Assembly: GCA_963712765.1 (NCBI GenBank)
Contig: CAVQIX010000004.1
Span: 62,001 to 126,000, forward strand
DNA length: 64,000 nt
Origin: CAXMST01 sp963712765
GTDB lineage: Bacteria > Actinomycetota > Thermoleophilia > Solirubrobacterales > 70-9
Direction of reading: 5' to 3'
How positions within the stretch are numbered: position 1 is the first letter of the stretch; the number at the start of each line of letters is the position of its first letter. The notes under the pieces were generated by a model, which saw only the letters and a program-made list of their open reading frames with translations, was not told the origin of the DNA and searched no databases. The position numbers and the translations under genes were made by a program. This document shows, piece by piece, positions 35,477-45,378 of the stretch.

Positions 35477-37096
35477 ATGCGTTATCCCGTCGAGACCTTC
35501 ACAGCCGCCGAGCAGGAACTGCTCGCGCCCCACTTCAGCAACCTCGATCGCCCCGTCTTCGCGCTGACCAACCTGCCGGAGACCGTCAAGGGCGCGCTGT
35601 TCGCCCGCTACTCGCGCTACCAGGGGACCCTGCGGCGCCTCTACCTGGACGAGTTCGCCGCAGAGGGGCCGGGCTCGGGACGGCCCTTCGACGGTGAGGA
35701 GGGGGAGCGCGCCGCGAAGCTGTACGAGCGGATCTTCCTCGGCTACGGCGATGATTCGGTCGCTCAGCTCGGCGGTGCACACCTCGCATGCGAGTGGACG
35801 TCGAACGTGCTCACCAAGCTGCTGCAGCGGGGGCGCCTCGCCGCCTACCTGGAGCAGTCAACCCGCTACATCGCCTACGACGCGCCGATGTCCGAGGACC
35901 TCGGCCAGGGCGAGCCGGGCAGCTGGCGCTACTACCGCTCCGATCAGCTCGGGCCCGAGTTCACGGCGGCGATCGACGAGATCTTCACGATCTACTCGGA
36001 GTCGCTGCAGCGGGTTCAGGCGTGGGCCGAAGGGCGCTGGCCGCGCGGCTCGGAGCCGGAGGCGGCCTGGCGTCGATCGATCCGCGCCAAGGCCCTCGAC
36101 CTGCTCCGCGGACTGCTGCCGGCCGCGACGCTGTCCCATGTCGGCATCTACGCCTCCGGCCAGGCCTATGAGCAGCTGATCATGCGGCTGATGGCCTCGC
36201 CCCTGCCGGAGGCGCGCGACTTCGGCCGGATGGCCCTCGACGAGCTCAACAAGGTGATCCCCAGCTTCCTCACCAGGGTCGACCGGCCCGAGCGCGGCGG
36301 CGAGTGGATCAGCTACTTCGAGGCTCGCCGCGAGGCGACCGAGCGCTGGGTCGCCCGGCTCGGACTCGACCGCCGCGAGCCCGCCGACGGGCCCTCGGTC
36401 GAGCTGGTCGCGGTCGACGGCAACGAGGAGGACCTGCTCGCGGCATCGCTGTATGAGGAGACCGGCGTCGCCGAGGAGGAGATCCGCTTGCGGGTCGGAA
36501 ACCTCGACCCGATCGAGCGCGACCAGCTGCTCTCCGAGCTCGTCGGGGCGAGAGAGAACCGCCGCCACCGTCCGGGCCGCGGTTGGGAGACCGTCCGCTA
36601 CCGCTTCGAGATCGTCTCCGACTACGGGGGCTTCCGCGACATGCAGCGGCATCGGATGCTCAATTGCCAGTGGCAGCGGCTCGGTCCCGATCTCGGCGCC
36701 GGGGTCCCGGCCGAGGTGGGCGAGGCCGGCGTCGGCGACGCCTACCGTCGGGCGCTGGAGATCTCGCGGACCGAGTTCGAGCGGCTCGAGGCAATCGGAG
36801 CGCCGGAGGCCGCCCCCTACGCGCTCTGTCTCGGCTACCGGATCCGCTACGTGCTCGACATGAACGCGCGTGAGGCGATGCACGTCTGCGAGCTCCGCTC
36901 CGGGCGCGAGGGCCACCCGACCTACCGCGCCGTCGCCCAGGCGATGCATCAGCGGATCGCCGACGTCCACCCCCGGATCGCCGCCGCCATGCGCCACGTC
37001 GACTCCTCCTCCGAGCCCCGCTTGGAGCGGATCATGAGCGAGATCCGCACCCACCGCAAACGCGCGGCCGTGGGGGCGCCCTCGGCCGAGGGCTGA
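35477..37096 (+). CDS. tandem-domain ThyX-like flavin-dependent thymidylate synthase
   Basis: ThyX makes dTMP from dUMP using methylene-tetrahydrofolate, FAD and NADPH and is normally about 220-250 residues. This protein has 539 and holds two Thy1 folds. The first has QRGRLAAYLEQSTRY (about 117-131), matching the end of the ThyX motif RHRxxSxNExSxRY but with RHR changed to RGR. The second has RHRMLNCQWQRL (391-402), keeping RHR but losing the rest. Each half also has its own LLP- or NAR-type C-terminal segment (RGLLPAATLS; DMNAREAMHVCELR). One composite active site per pair of halves is inferred. No standard thyA or thyX is seen in this window. Confidence 0.85.
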   Translation: MRYPVETFTAAEQELLAPHFSNLDRPVFALTNLPETVKGALFARYSRYQGTLRRLYLDEFAAEGPGSGRPFDGEEGERAAKLYERIFLGYGDDSVAQLGGAHLACEWTSNVLTKLLQRGRLAAYLEQSTRYIAYDAPMSEDLGQGEPGSWRYYRSDQLGPEFTAAIDEIFTIYSESLQRVQAWAEGRWPRGSEPEAAWRRSIRAKALDLLRGLLPAATLSHVGIYASGQAYEQLIMRLMASPLPEARDFGRMALDELNKVIPSFLTRVDRPERGGEWISYFEARREATERWVARLGLDRREPADGPSVELVAVDGNEEDLLAASLYEETGVAEEEIRLRVGNLDPIERDQLLSELVGARENRRHRPGRGWETVRYRFEIVSDYGGFRDMQRHRMLNCQWQRLGPDLGAGVPAEVGEAGVGDAYRRALEISRTEFERLEAIGAPEAAPYALCLGYRIRYVLDMNAREAMHVCELRSGREGHPTYRAVAQAMHQRIADVHPRIAAAMRHVDSSSEPRLERIMSEIRTHRKRAAVGAPSAEG

Positions 37097-37105
37097 GCCT
37101 CAGCC
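37079..37105. terminator. double palindrome spanning two convergent stop codons
   Basis: CCCTCGGCCGAGGG (37079-37092) is followed at once by GGCTGAG-C-CTCAGCC (37091-37105). The second contains the TGA of the thyX-like gene and, on the other strand, the TGA of the protease gene. It probably acts as a compact two-way terminator. Confidence 0.4.
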
Positions 37106-37372
37106 GACGCTCGAGCGAATCTCGCAGCCGGAGCCGCGGTTCTTGCCCGGGCCGCCGTTGCAGCGATCGCGGCCGGGACCGCCCTCGAGGCGATCGCGAC
37201 CGCCCTCTCCGAGCAGCTTGTCCTTGCCGCGCTGGCCGATCAGCTCGTCGTTGCCGCCGCCGCCGCAGATCAGGTCGGCTCCGCCGCCTCCGCGGACGAT
37301 ATCGCTGCCCTTGCCGGCGACGATCACGTCGCGCCTGGGGGTGCCGACGATCTGATCGGGGCCGCTGGTCCC
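37100..37372 (-). repeat. RTX-type repeats encoding the second protease C-terminus
   Basis: About 90 residues with GGGADLICG, GGGNDELIG, QRGKDKLLG, EGGRDRLEG and GPGRDRCNG. The end, RCNGG...GCEIRSS, matches the shared cysteine-pair signature. Confidence 0.85.
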
Positions 37373-38443
37373 CACATGGCTTGCGATCCGGCCCCGGCAG
37401 GTATCGAGGCCGGCCTCGTAGATGTCCTTGGCGAAGTCGCCGAAGTAGGGGCCGAAGAGCTCATTCTTCAGCTCCAGGTAGCGGTAGGAGTTGACCGAGA
37501 CGGCGAAGCGGTCGTTGATCACCCAGCCGCCGCCGCTCGAACCCTGGTTCATGTCGCAGGGGATCCGCATCGGAGCCGGCCCGAAGCCGGGCATGTCGGG
37601 GTCGTTGCCCCCGAAGCCCGAGCGGCAGAAGCGCTCGGTCTCGCCGTCGAAGGGCTCGGAGGCCGGGTAGCCGTAGCTGGTGTAGCGCTGATCGCGCGGT
37701 CGGTTGAAGCTGACCCCGCGGGCCCCGACCACATCCTGCAGGCGCCCGAGCGCCGAGGGCCGCATCTCGATCACGGCGACGTCACCGGTGACGTCGCCGA
37801 ACTCGACCCAGTTGCCGGTCGCGTATGCACGCTTGGCCTCCCAGATCCCGAACGGCGCCTCGCCGCGATCGTAGGCGGGTACGAAGACCAGCTTGGTGTG
37901 CCACTCGTTGCGGTACCCGCCGGTGTGCACGCAGTGACCCGCGGTGAGAACGAGATTGGCCCGGTTGGAGTTGATCGCGGTCCCCGAGCAGGAGGCGACA
38001 CCCAATCCGGGGACGCGGAAGAAGATGCGACCGTGCATCCGAAGCTCGCGGGCTGCGGGGTCTTCGACCGGCTTGGAGGCGAAGCCGTCATCGGCCTGGA
38101 GCCGGTCACCCGAGCTGACCGGGCCTGCTCCCCGGTAGAGGCGGAAGGGGGCGTCGGAGCCGGCGAGCGCCTGGGGCGCGGTCAGCAGCGGCCCGCGCCG
38201 ATTGGCCGCCGCGGCGCCGGCCGGCTTCGCCTCCGCGGGCACCGGGGCAGGGCTGGGTGCGCCCGAGCCCGCCGCTTCAGCGAGTCGCTCGGGGGTCCAC
38301 CAGGCCGCATCGGAGCCCGCCGCCGGGGCGGAGACGACATCGTCTCCGGCAACGGCGGGCGCAGCGCCGATCAGAACCGCGGCCACAGCCGCGAGGAGCG
38401 AGACGGAGAGCGAGCGCCCCCCAAGCGCGATCCGAGCCCTGAT
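37100..38443 (-). CDS. secreted trypsin-like serine protease with RTX repeats
   Basis: From its signal peptide the protein has about 447 residues: a hydrophobic leader (SVSLLAAVAAVLIGAAPAVAG), a linker with AWWTPERLAEAA, the protease domain starting LRMHGRIFFRV, and C-terminal RTX repeats. The triad: His in LTAGHCVHTG, Asp in VTGDVAVIEM, Ser in NQGSSGGGWVI. The start is unclear. No ATG, GTG or TTG begins the signal peptide in frame; an ATC at 38443 follows AGGG by 5 bases, just after the upstream protease stop. The frame stays open to an ATG at 38629, but that would run through the other gene's repeats. Confidence 0.8.
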   Translation of the reverse strand: MRARIALGGRSLSVSLLAAVAAVLIGAAPAVAGDDVVSAPAAGSDAAWWTPERLAEAAGSGAPSPAPVPAEAKPAGAAAANRRGPLLTAPQALAGSDAPFRLYRGAGPVSSGDRLQADDGFASKPVEDPAARELRMHGRIFFRVPGLGVASCSGTAINSNRANLVLTAGHCVHTGGYRNEWHTKLVFVPAYDRGEAPFGIWEAKRAYATGNWVEFGDVTGDVAVIEMRPSALGRLQDVVGARGVSFNRPRDQRYTSYGYPASEPFDGETERFCRSGFGGNDPDMPGFGPAPMRIPCDMNQGSSGGGWVINDRFAVSVNSYRYLELKNELFGPYFGDFAKDIYEAGLDTCRGRIASHVGTSGPDQIVGTPRRDVIVAGKGSDIVRGGGGADLICGGGGNDELIGQRGKDKLLGEGGRDRLEGGPGRDRCNGGPGKNRGSGCEIRSSVG

Positions 38444-38450
38444 CGTTGCC

Positions 38451-38750
38451 CTAGGGGATCCGCTTCCAGAACTCGCAGCTCTTTCTGGAGTCCTTGCCCT
38501 TGCCGCCGTTGCAGCCGTCGATCGCGCCACCACCGCGCAGCGCGTCCTTGCCCTTCTGGCCCTTGAGGGTGTCGTCGCCTCCCTGGCCCTTGAGCGTGTC
38601 CTTGCCGTTTTTGCCCTTGACGAGGTCATTTCCGGGGCCGGCGCAGACCATGTCGTTGCCGCCCTTGCCGATTACTTCGTCATCCCCCTTGCGGGCCTTG
38701 AATACGTCTGGCCCGTCGGTGCCGACGAGACGGTCGTCACCGGGGGTGCC
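38451..38750 (-). repeat. RTX-type repeats encoding the third protease C-terminus
   Basis: About 99 residues of nonapeptides unusually rich in Lys (KGGNDMVCA, KNGKDTLKG, QGGDDTLKG, QKGKDALRG). It ends GCNGGKG...SCEFWKRIP, the same cysteine-pair plus basic tail as the other RTX proteins. Confidence 0.85.
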
Positions 38751-39902
38751 GAGATGGGTCACCGGCTCGCCCTCACAGAACTGGTCGCCGCCGTCGTTGC
38801 CGGCGCCACCGGCACCGGCAATCGACGTGTATAGCGATTGCGCGACGCCGTCCTGGTAGGGGCCGTAGAGGCTGTCCTCGCAGAGGATCGCGGTGCAGTA
38901 GGAGTAGCTGATCACACCGAGTACCGTGCCGGAAACGATCCAGCCGCCACCGCTGGATCCGCCGGTCATGTCGCAGGCGATGTAGTTGGTGTTCGGCCCC
39001 GAACCGGGTGGGTTGTCGGTGCCCTCAAGGCCTGATGTGCAGCGGAATTCCCTCCCCCCGGTGAACTCGACCGGGGGCTGCACGGCCGGGTAGCCAAAGG
39101 CCTGATAGGTGTTGCTGCGCTGCTGGTTGAAGGCGATGCCGCGGCCGCCGACGACATCGTTGAGGGCCTGCCCGGCGCCGTTGGTGGTGACCTCCGCCGC
39201 GCCGAGGTCGTAGGAGAGGTTGCCGCCCTGCTTCCACTGCGAGGTGGTCGCCAGCCTTGCTGCGGGCCATTCGCCGTACGGAGTCGACCCGTTCCTGTAG
39301 CCCGGGACGAACACCCAGTTGGTCGCAAAGCCGCCGCCCTCGGTGTCATAGACGCAGTGGCCGGCCGTCCAGACGGTGCTGCCGTTGTTGGAGTTGAGCG
39401 CGGTGCCCGAGCAGACGTAGTCGCCGGGAACGCTCCCTCCCTCGATCGTCAAGAAGACCTTTCCGTGCATGCGGAACGCCGGCGCCGAGGGGTCGCCGAT
39501 CTCCTCGCGATCGATCGCGGATGCGTTCGCCTCCGCCCCACCTCCCGCCGCGAGCGTGGTCGGCTCGAGCTGGGCTGCGACCGCCTCGCCGGGCGCCGCG
39601 GCCTCGACGGCGGTCGGCGTCCCGCGCGGGCTCGAGCCCGGGCCCGTGACGGGCCGCGAGCCCGCCTCGGGCTCGGGCACCGGCTCGGCCGCGCGCATGC
39701 GCTCAGGCGTCCAGTAGGAGCGGACGCCTGCCTGATCGGCGGCCCGCAGCTCGACCGGGCCCGCGGCCTGCGCCGTCGGTGCCAGGAGGACGAGGGCCCC
39801 GATCACCACCACCGACAGCAGCCAGAGGATCGCCACTGCGGCGGTCAGACGGGAGTCAACGGCGGGGGCGCCGCGGTGAGATGGTGCGGTCCTCGGTTCC
39901 AC
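38451..39902 (-). CDS. secreted trypsin-like serine protease with RTX repeats
   Basis: The 483-residue protein starts at GTG; an N-terminal hydrophobic segment (about 21-46, ending AQAAG) acts as signal peptide or anchor. SYWTPERMRAAEPVP (about 60-75) is a propeptide motif shared with the neighbouring protease. The protease domain begins FRMHGKVFLTI and has His in WTAGHCVYDTEGG, Asp in LSYDLGAAEV and Ser in TGGSSGGGWIV. RTX repeats end the protein. It is directly upstream of the second protease, 7 bases apart or overlapping, and the two look like a tandem duplication. Confidence 0.88.
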   Translation of the reverse strand: MEPRTAPSHRGAPAVDSRLTAAVAILWLLSVVVIGALVLLAPTAQAAGPVELRAADQAGVRSYWTPERMRAAEPVPEPEAGSRPVTGPGSSPRGTPTAVEAAAPGEAVAAQLEPTTLAAGGGAEANASAIDREEIGDPSAPAFRMHGKVFLTIEGGSVPGDYVCSGTALNSNNGSTVWTAGHCVYDTEGGGFATNWVFVPGYRNGSTPYGEWPAARLATTSQWKQGGNLSYDLGAAEVTTNGAGQALNDVVGGRGIAFNQQRSNTYQAFGYPAVQPPVEFTGGREFRCTSGLEGTDNPPGSGPNTNYIACDMTGGSSGGGWIVSGTVLGVISYSYCTAILCEDSLYGPYQDGVAQSLYTSIAGAGGAGNDGGDQFCEGEPVTHLGTPGDDRLVGTDGPDVFKARKGDDEVIGKGGNDMVCAGPGNDLVKGKNGKDTLKGQGGDDTLKGQKGKDALRGGGAIDGCNGGKGKDSRKSCEFWKRIP

Positions 39903-39912
39903 GCTGATCAGA

Positions 39913-39918
39913 ACACTA
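39913..39918 (-). promoter_or_regulatory. -10 element TAGTGT upstream of tandem proteases
   Basis: TAGTGT on the minus strand ends 10 bases before the GTG at 39902. Confidence 0.4.
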
Positions 39919-39965
39919 GCCGGGGTGAATGGCTGCGGTGCAGGGCGGCCGCCATCGGCTTGCGT

Positions 39966-39971
39966 TAGGTT
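39966..39971 (+). promoter_or_regulatory. -10 element TAGGTT and ribosome site of acs
   Basis: TAGGTT gives a leader of about 38 bases. GAGGAGAG at about 40001-40008 lies 7 bases before the ATG and decides the acs start at 40016, although the frame is open from 39929. Confidence 0.45.
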
Positions 39972-40015
39972 GCGGCCAGAACCTGATCACGGATCGAGCG
40001 GAGGAGAGTGGCCGG

Positions 40016-41971
<1,956 letters not shown>

Positions 41972-41989
41972 CGCCTCGGCCTCAGCCGC

Positions 41990-44251
41990 CTAGACCCGGG
42001 GTGCCCCGGGCGGGATCACGACCAGGGCCCGCAGGCGCGCCATCGCTCCCCGGCCCTCGCTGAGGCGGCGGCGCAGGGCCCGTCGCTGGCCGGGGCTCGG
42101 CTCGGCGGTCGCGTGCCCGGGGCTGAAGCGCTGCGCCCGCAGCCGGGCGACGTAGGCGGCGGCGGCGGGCTCGGTCCGGCTCCGGACCCGCTCCTCGACC
42201 TCGAGCAGCGTCCTGCCCTCGGCGCCTCCCCAGCCGAGGCTGCCCAGCGCCCGCTCCAGCTCGCGCACTCGCACCTCGCAACGCTCGTCCCCCGAGAGCC
42301 GCTCCGCGCGGGCGCGCCGGATCGCCATCGAGAGCCCGAGCCCGAGCGCGAGGAGCAGGAGGGCGCCGGTGACGATCCCCAGCGGCAGGGCCCCGTCCTC
42401 ACGGCCACCCTCGGCGGCCAGGGCCGCGGCCTCGCCCTCCGGCGTGCGGGCCGATCCATCGACGGCGCCGCCGCCGCGAAGACCGTCGAGACCCGGACCG
42501 AGGGCAAGCAGGCTCGCGAGCGCGCCGGCCGCCGCAGTCGCCGAGATATCGCCCCCGGCCTGGAGCTCCGCCGGGGAGTCGGGCGGGGTCGGATCGAACG
42601 GAACCCACCCGATCCCGCTGAAGTACACCTCGACCCAGGAGTGGGCGTCGAGGTCGCGAACCCGGAAGCGGCTGCCCGAGCGATCGGGCAGGCCCGGCGA
42701 GAAGCCGGTGGCCACCCGGGCGGGGATCCCGAGCATCCGCACCATCAGCGCCATCGCGCCCGAGAACTGCTGGCAGTAGCCGATCCGGTCCTCGAAGAGG
42801 AAGCTGGAGAGGGGGTTGGCCCGCTCCGGCGGGTTCTCGGAGTAGGTGTAGTTCGAGTAGAGATGGCCCTCGATCGCCTTCACCGCGTCGAACGCGGTCG
42901 GTGCGCCGGCTCCGAGGTCGCGGGCCAGCGAGTACATGCGTGAGTAGCTGGAGCGCTCCAGGGCTGCCTCGGCCTCGGGAGCCCGGCCCTCGCCGATGCC
43001 GAGCGTGCGGACTCCGAAGCCGGGAAGCCCGCTGGCCCCAGGCAGATCGATCTCGGTGAACCGGGAGAGGCCCTCGGCGTAGCCCGAGCCGGCAGCGCGC
43101 ATCTGGGCCACGGTCGGATCGGGCGCATAGGCCCGCATCTCGTAGGCGTCCCCCTCCTCGAGCGGCTCCAGCGCCCGGACCACGGTCTCGTCGCCGCTCG
43201 GATAGGCGACCACACCCGAGACCACGTTCCGCGCCGTTCCGGGACCGATGATCAGGTCGCTGCGCAGGGCGGCGATCGTGACCTGGACCCGGGTCGCCCA
43301 CTCGGGGTTGAGCTCCGCCGGTCCCGGCTCGACCGAGGCGGGGAGCTCGCTCGGCCCGCGATCGACGTTGGAGCGCACCCAGTTGGTGCCGTTGAAGCGG
43401 TCGAGCACGCTCGCCTTCCAGTAGTTGGGCCGCTCGCTGTTGACGATGAAGACGGTCTCGCCGGTGCGCTCCCAATCGATCGGGCCGTAGCTGTGCTCCC
43501 AGTCGAAGCTGCTGCCGCCGCCGGACCCCCAATCCCAGGAGTGGTAGTCGAGGGCGCCCTCGCCGTCCCCATACGCCGCGGTCAGCGGGAAGGCCGCGGC
43601 GATGCCGAGCGCGACCAGCACGCCACCGAGCGCCCACTCGCGGCGGTGGTGGACCACGGGCAGCCAGAGCCAGGCGACGATCAGCAGGCAGAGGAGCGCT
43701 CCCCGGAGGAAGGGAAGCTCGGGGTCGTAGATGGTCGCCGCCATCGCGTAGGCGCCGAGCAGCGTTGCCAGCCCCGCCAGGCGCCGATTGGGCGCCCCGC
43801 CGGCCGGAGCCGGGCGCCAGAAGGTGAGCACGGCGGCCACCGCGACGATCAGCGGCGCCGCGAGCAGGGTGATCAGCCGCGACCACTCGTTGGGGCCGTC
43901 GTAGGGATAGCTGACCCCGTCGCCGATCCCCGCCAGACCGAGGTCCACGCTCTCGAGCAACTCGCCCCATCCTGCGGGCGCGAACAACCGCAGCGGCAGG
44001 CCGACGATCCCCAGCGCCGCGACGGTCGCGAGGCCGACCGCGACGATCAGGAGCAGGCGCCGCGGGAGCGGGGAGAGCCCGCCGCGGTCGGCAACCGCGA
44101 GCGAGGCGGCGGTCGCGGCCACGATCAGGGCGACGGCCGCCGCCGTTGCAGCCAGGGGCGGTGCGGCGACCATGCCCACCCAGTTGAGGGCCACGAACAG
44201 CGCCAGGGCCGCGAAGGCGAGGAGCGAGGTGAGCCGGCCCTCGAGATTCAC
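41990..44251 (-). CDS. transglutaminase-like membrane protein (DUF3488/TgpA type)
   Basis: The 753-residue protein has about six helices in the first 210 residues, an external transglutaminase domain, another helix near residue 635, and a cytoplasmic C-terminal DUF4129-like region. The Cys-His-Asp triad is visible: RIGYCQQFSGAMALMVRMLG, DLDAHSWVEVYF and VPFDPTPP. It starts at a GTG overlapping the DUF58 stop. The MoxR-DUF58-transglutaminase set is widespread in Actinobacteria and is thought to act on exported proteins or the envelope; the substrate is unknown. Confidence 0.9.
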   Translation of the reverse strand: MNLEGRLTSLLAFAALALFVALNWVGMVAAPPLAATAAAVALIVAATAASLAVADRGGLSPLPRRLLLIVAVGLATVAALGIVGLPLRLFAPAGWGELLESVDLGLAGIGDGVSYPYDGPNEWSRLITLLAAPLIVAVAAVLTFWRPAPAGGAPNRRLAGLATLLGAYAMAATIYDPELPFLRGALLCLLIVAWLWLPVVHHRREWALGGVLVALGIAAAFPLTAAYGDGEGALDYHSWDWGSGGGSSFDWEHSYGPIDWERTGETVFIVNSERPNYWKASVLDRFNGTNWVRSNVDRGPSELPASVEPGPAELNPEWATRVQVTIAALRSDLIIGPGTARNVVSGVVAYPSGDETVVRALEPLEEGDAYEMRAYAPDPTVAQMRAAGSGYAEGLSRFTEIDLPGASGLPGFGVRTLGIGEGRAPEAEAALERSSYSRMYSLARDLGAGAPTAFDAVKAIEGHLYSNYTYSENPPERANPLSSFLFEDRIGYCQQFSGAMALMVRMLGIPARVATGFSPGLPDRSGSRFRVRDLDAHSWVEVYFSGIGWVPFDPTPPDSPAELQAGGDISATAAAGALASLLALGPGLDGLRGGGAVDGSARTPEGEAAALAAEGGREDGALPLGIVTGALLLLALGLGLSMAIRRARAERLSGDERCEVRVRELERALGSLGWGGAEGRTLLEVEERVRSRTEPAAAAYVARLRAQRFSPGHATAEPSPGQRRALRRRLSEGRGAMARLRALVVIPPGAPRV

Positions 44252-45366
44252 GGCGACACCACCGCCGTCCGTCGTCGTCGGCCCGCCCCGACCGCTCGGC
44301 CGACGCAGCCGGCGACGCTGAACAGCGCACCGGCATCCTCGGCGATCCCCGGACGGACGAGCAGCCGTCGCCCCGCGGGGATCCGGCGCAGTTCGCGCTC
44401 GGGTCGCTCGGAGGGATCGGCGCTGACCCAGATCGCGAGGCCCGCCCGACCGATGCGGTGCACCGCCGGGGCGTCGTCCGCCGCGGTGAGCAGCGCGAGG
44501 CGGGCGTGCAGGTCGGGCCAGCCGTGCAGGCTGGAGTCGAGCTCGACCAGCCTCGAGCTCGGCGGCACCATCACCGCGCAGCCGATCGGAGCGAGCTCGA
44601 GGCAGAGCGAGGCCGCGGCGCGGACCGCGGCGTCGAGCGCCGGTTCGCCGGCGGGCTGCGCCGGGTCGACGACGATCAACCGGGCCGCATCGGCACCCGC
44701 CGTGATCCGCCGTTCCTGCAGCTCACCGGTGCGAGCGACGGTCGGCCAGTGGATCCGCGACGCCGGCGTACCGTCGCGATAGGGGCGGAGTCCGTCGATC
44801 TCGAACTCGGCCGCCCAGGAGTCGGGACCGCTGCCGCCGCCGCCGCGCGAGCCGGTGCCGAGTGAGCGGGCGCCCTCGCCGCCGGCCCTGAAGCGGATCG
44901 GGTGGGGCCGCGGCAGCACGAGCAGCTCACCACCGGCGGCGCTGTCGGTCCGACGCTCGGCGAGAGCCAGCGGGTCCCTGACCCTGGCGGTCGCGAACCC
45001 GAGCTCCCGACGTCCCCTGCGATCGAAGCTGAGCTCGCGATCGACCGTGAACGAGCTCGAGCCGAACGGGATCGGCTCCCCACACAGAGGGTCCACGATG
45101 CCGCCGCCGGGGGGCGGCAGCCGCCCGGTCTCGAGCTCGAGCCGCAGCCTGCCCGCCTCGCCCTCGAGCAGTGGCCCGGCGGGAACCGAGCGGCGCAGGC
45201 GCAGGCCCCGCCCGGAGACGAACACCCAGGCGGCCGCGAGGGCCGGAACCCCGGTCAGCGCGATCGCGGCCGGGAACAGCGAGGGGGCGCCGAACAGGAG
45301 GCCGAGCGCCCCCAGCGCCGCTCCGAGCGCCACGGCTCCACGCCCACGAATCGCCGGCCCGGGCAC
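44248..45366 (-). CDS. DUF58 domain protein
   Basis: This 372-residue protein has two N-terminal helices and then a domain with a degenerate vWA-like fold, as in DUF58 partners of MoxR ATPases. Typical features are the RRELGFATARVRDPLAL stretch and the central DGLRPYRDGTPASRIHWPTVARTGEL region (the P-Y-R-x-G-D-x2-R-x-I-x-W signature with small changes; described from about residue 195). It lies between MoxR and transglutaminase genes, overlapping the latter. Confidence 0.86.
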   Translation of the reverse strand: MPGPAIRGRGAVALGAALGALGLLFGAPSLFPAAIALTGVPALAAAWVFVSGRGLRLRRSVPAGPLLEGEAGRLRLELETGRLPPPGGGIVDPLCGEPIPFGSSSFTVDRELSFDRRGRRELGFATARVRDPLALAERRTDSAAGGELLVLPRPHPIRFRAGGEGARSLGTGSRGGGGSGPDSWAAEFEIDGLRPYRDGTPASRIHWPTVARTGELQERRITAGADAARLIVVDPAQPAGEPALDAAVRAAASLCLELAPIGCAVMVPPSSRLVELDSSLHGWPDLHARLALLTAADDAPAVHRIGRAGLAIWVSADPSERPERELRRIPAGRRLLVRPGIAEDAGALFSVAGCVGRAVGAGRRRRTAVVSP

Positions 45367-45378
45367 GCCAGCCCCGCC

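Noticed and set aside
37376..38566. Plus-strand frame opposite the second protease
   Set aside because: No recognisable domain, and it lies fully opposite a gene with a complete catalytic triad.
38451..38750. Short direct DNA repeats that look like a tandem array or CRISPR
   Set aside because: The period is 27 bases and follows the RTX nonapeptide code. Repeats are degenerate and without unique spacers, so this is coding repetition.
39929..40015. Upstream in-frame extension of acs
   Set aside because: A clear GAGGAGAG ribosome site precedes the ATG at 40016, and the extension covers the promoter region.
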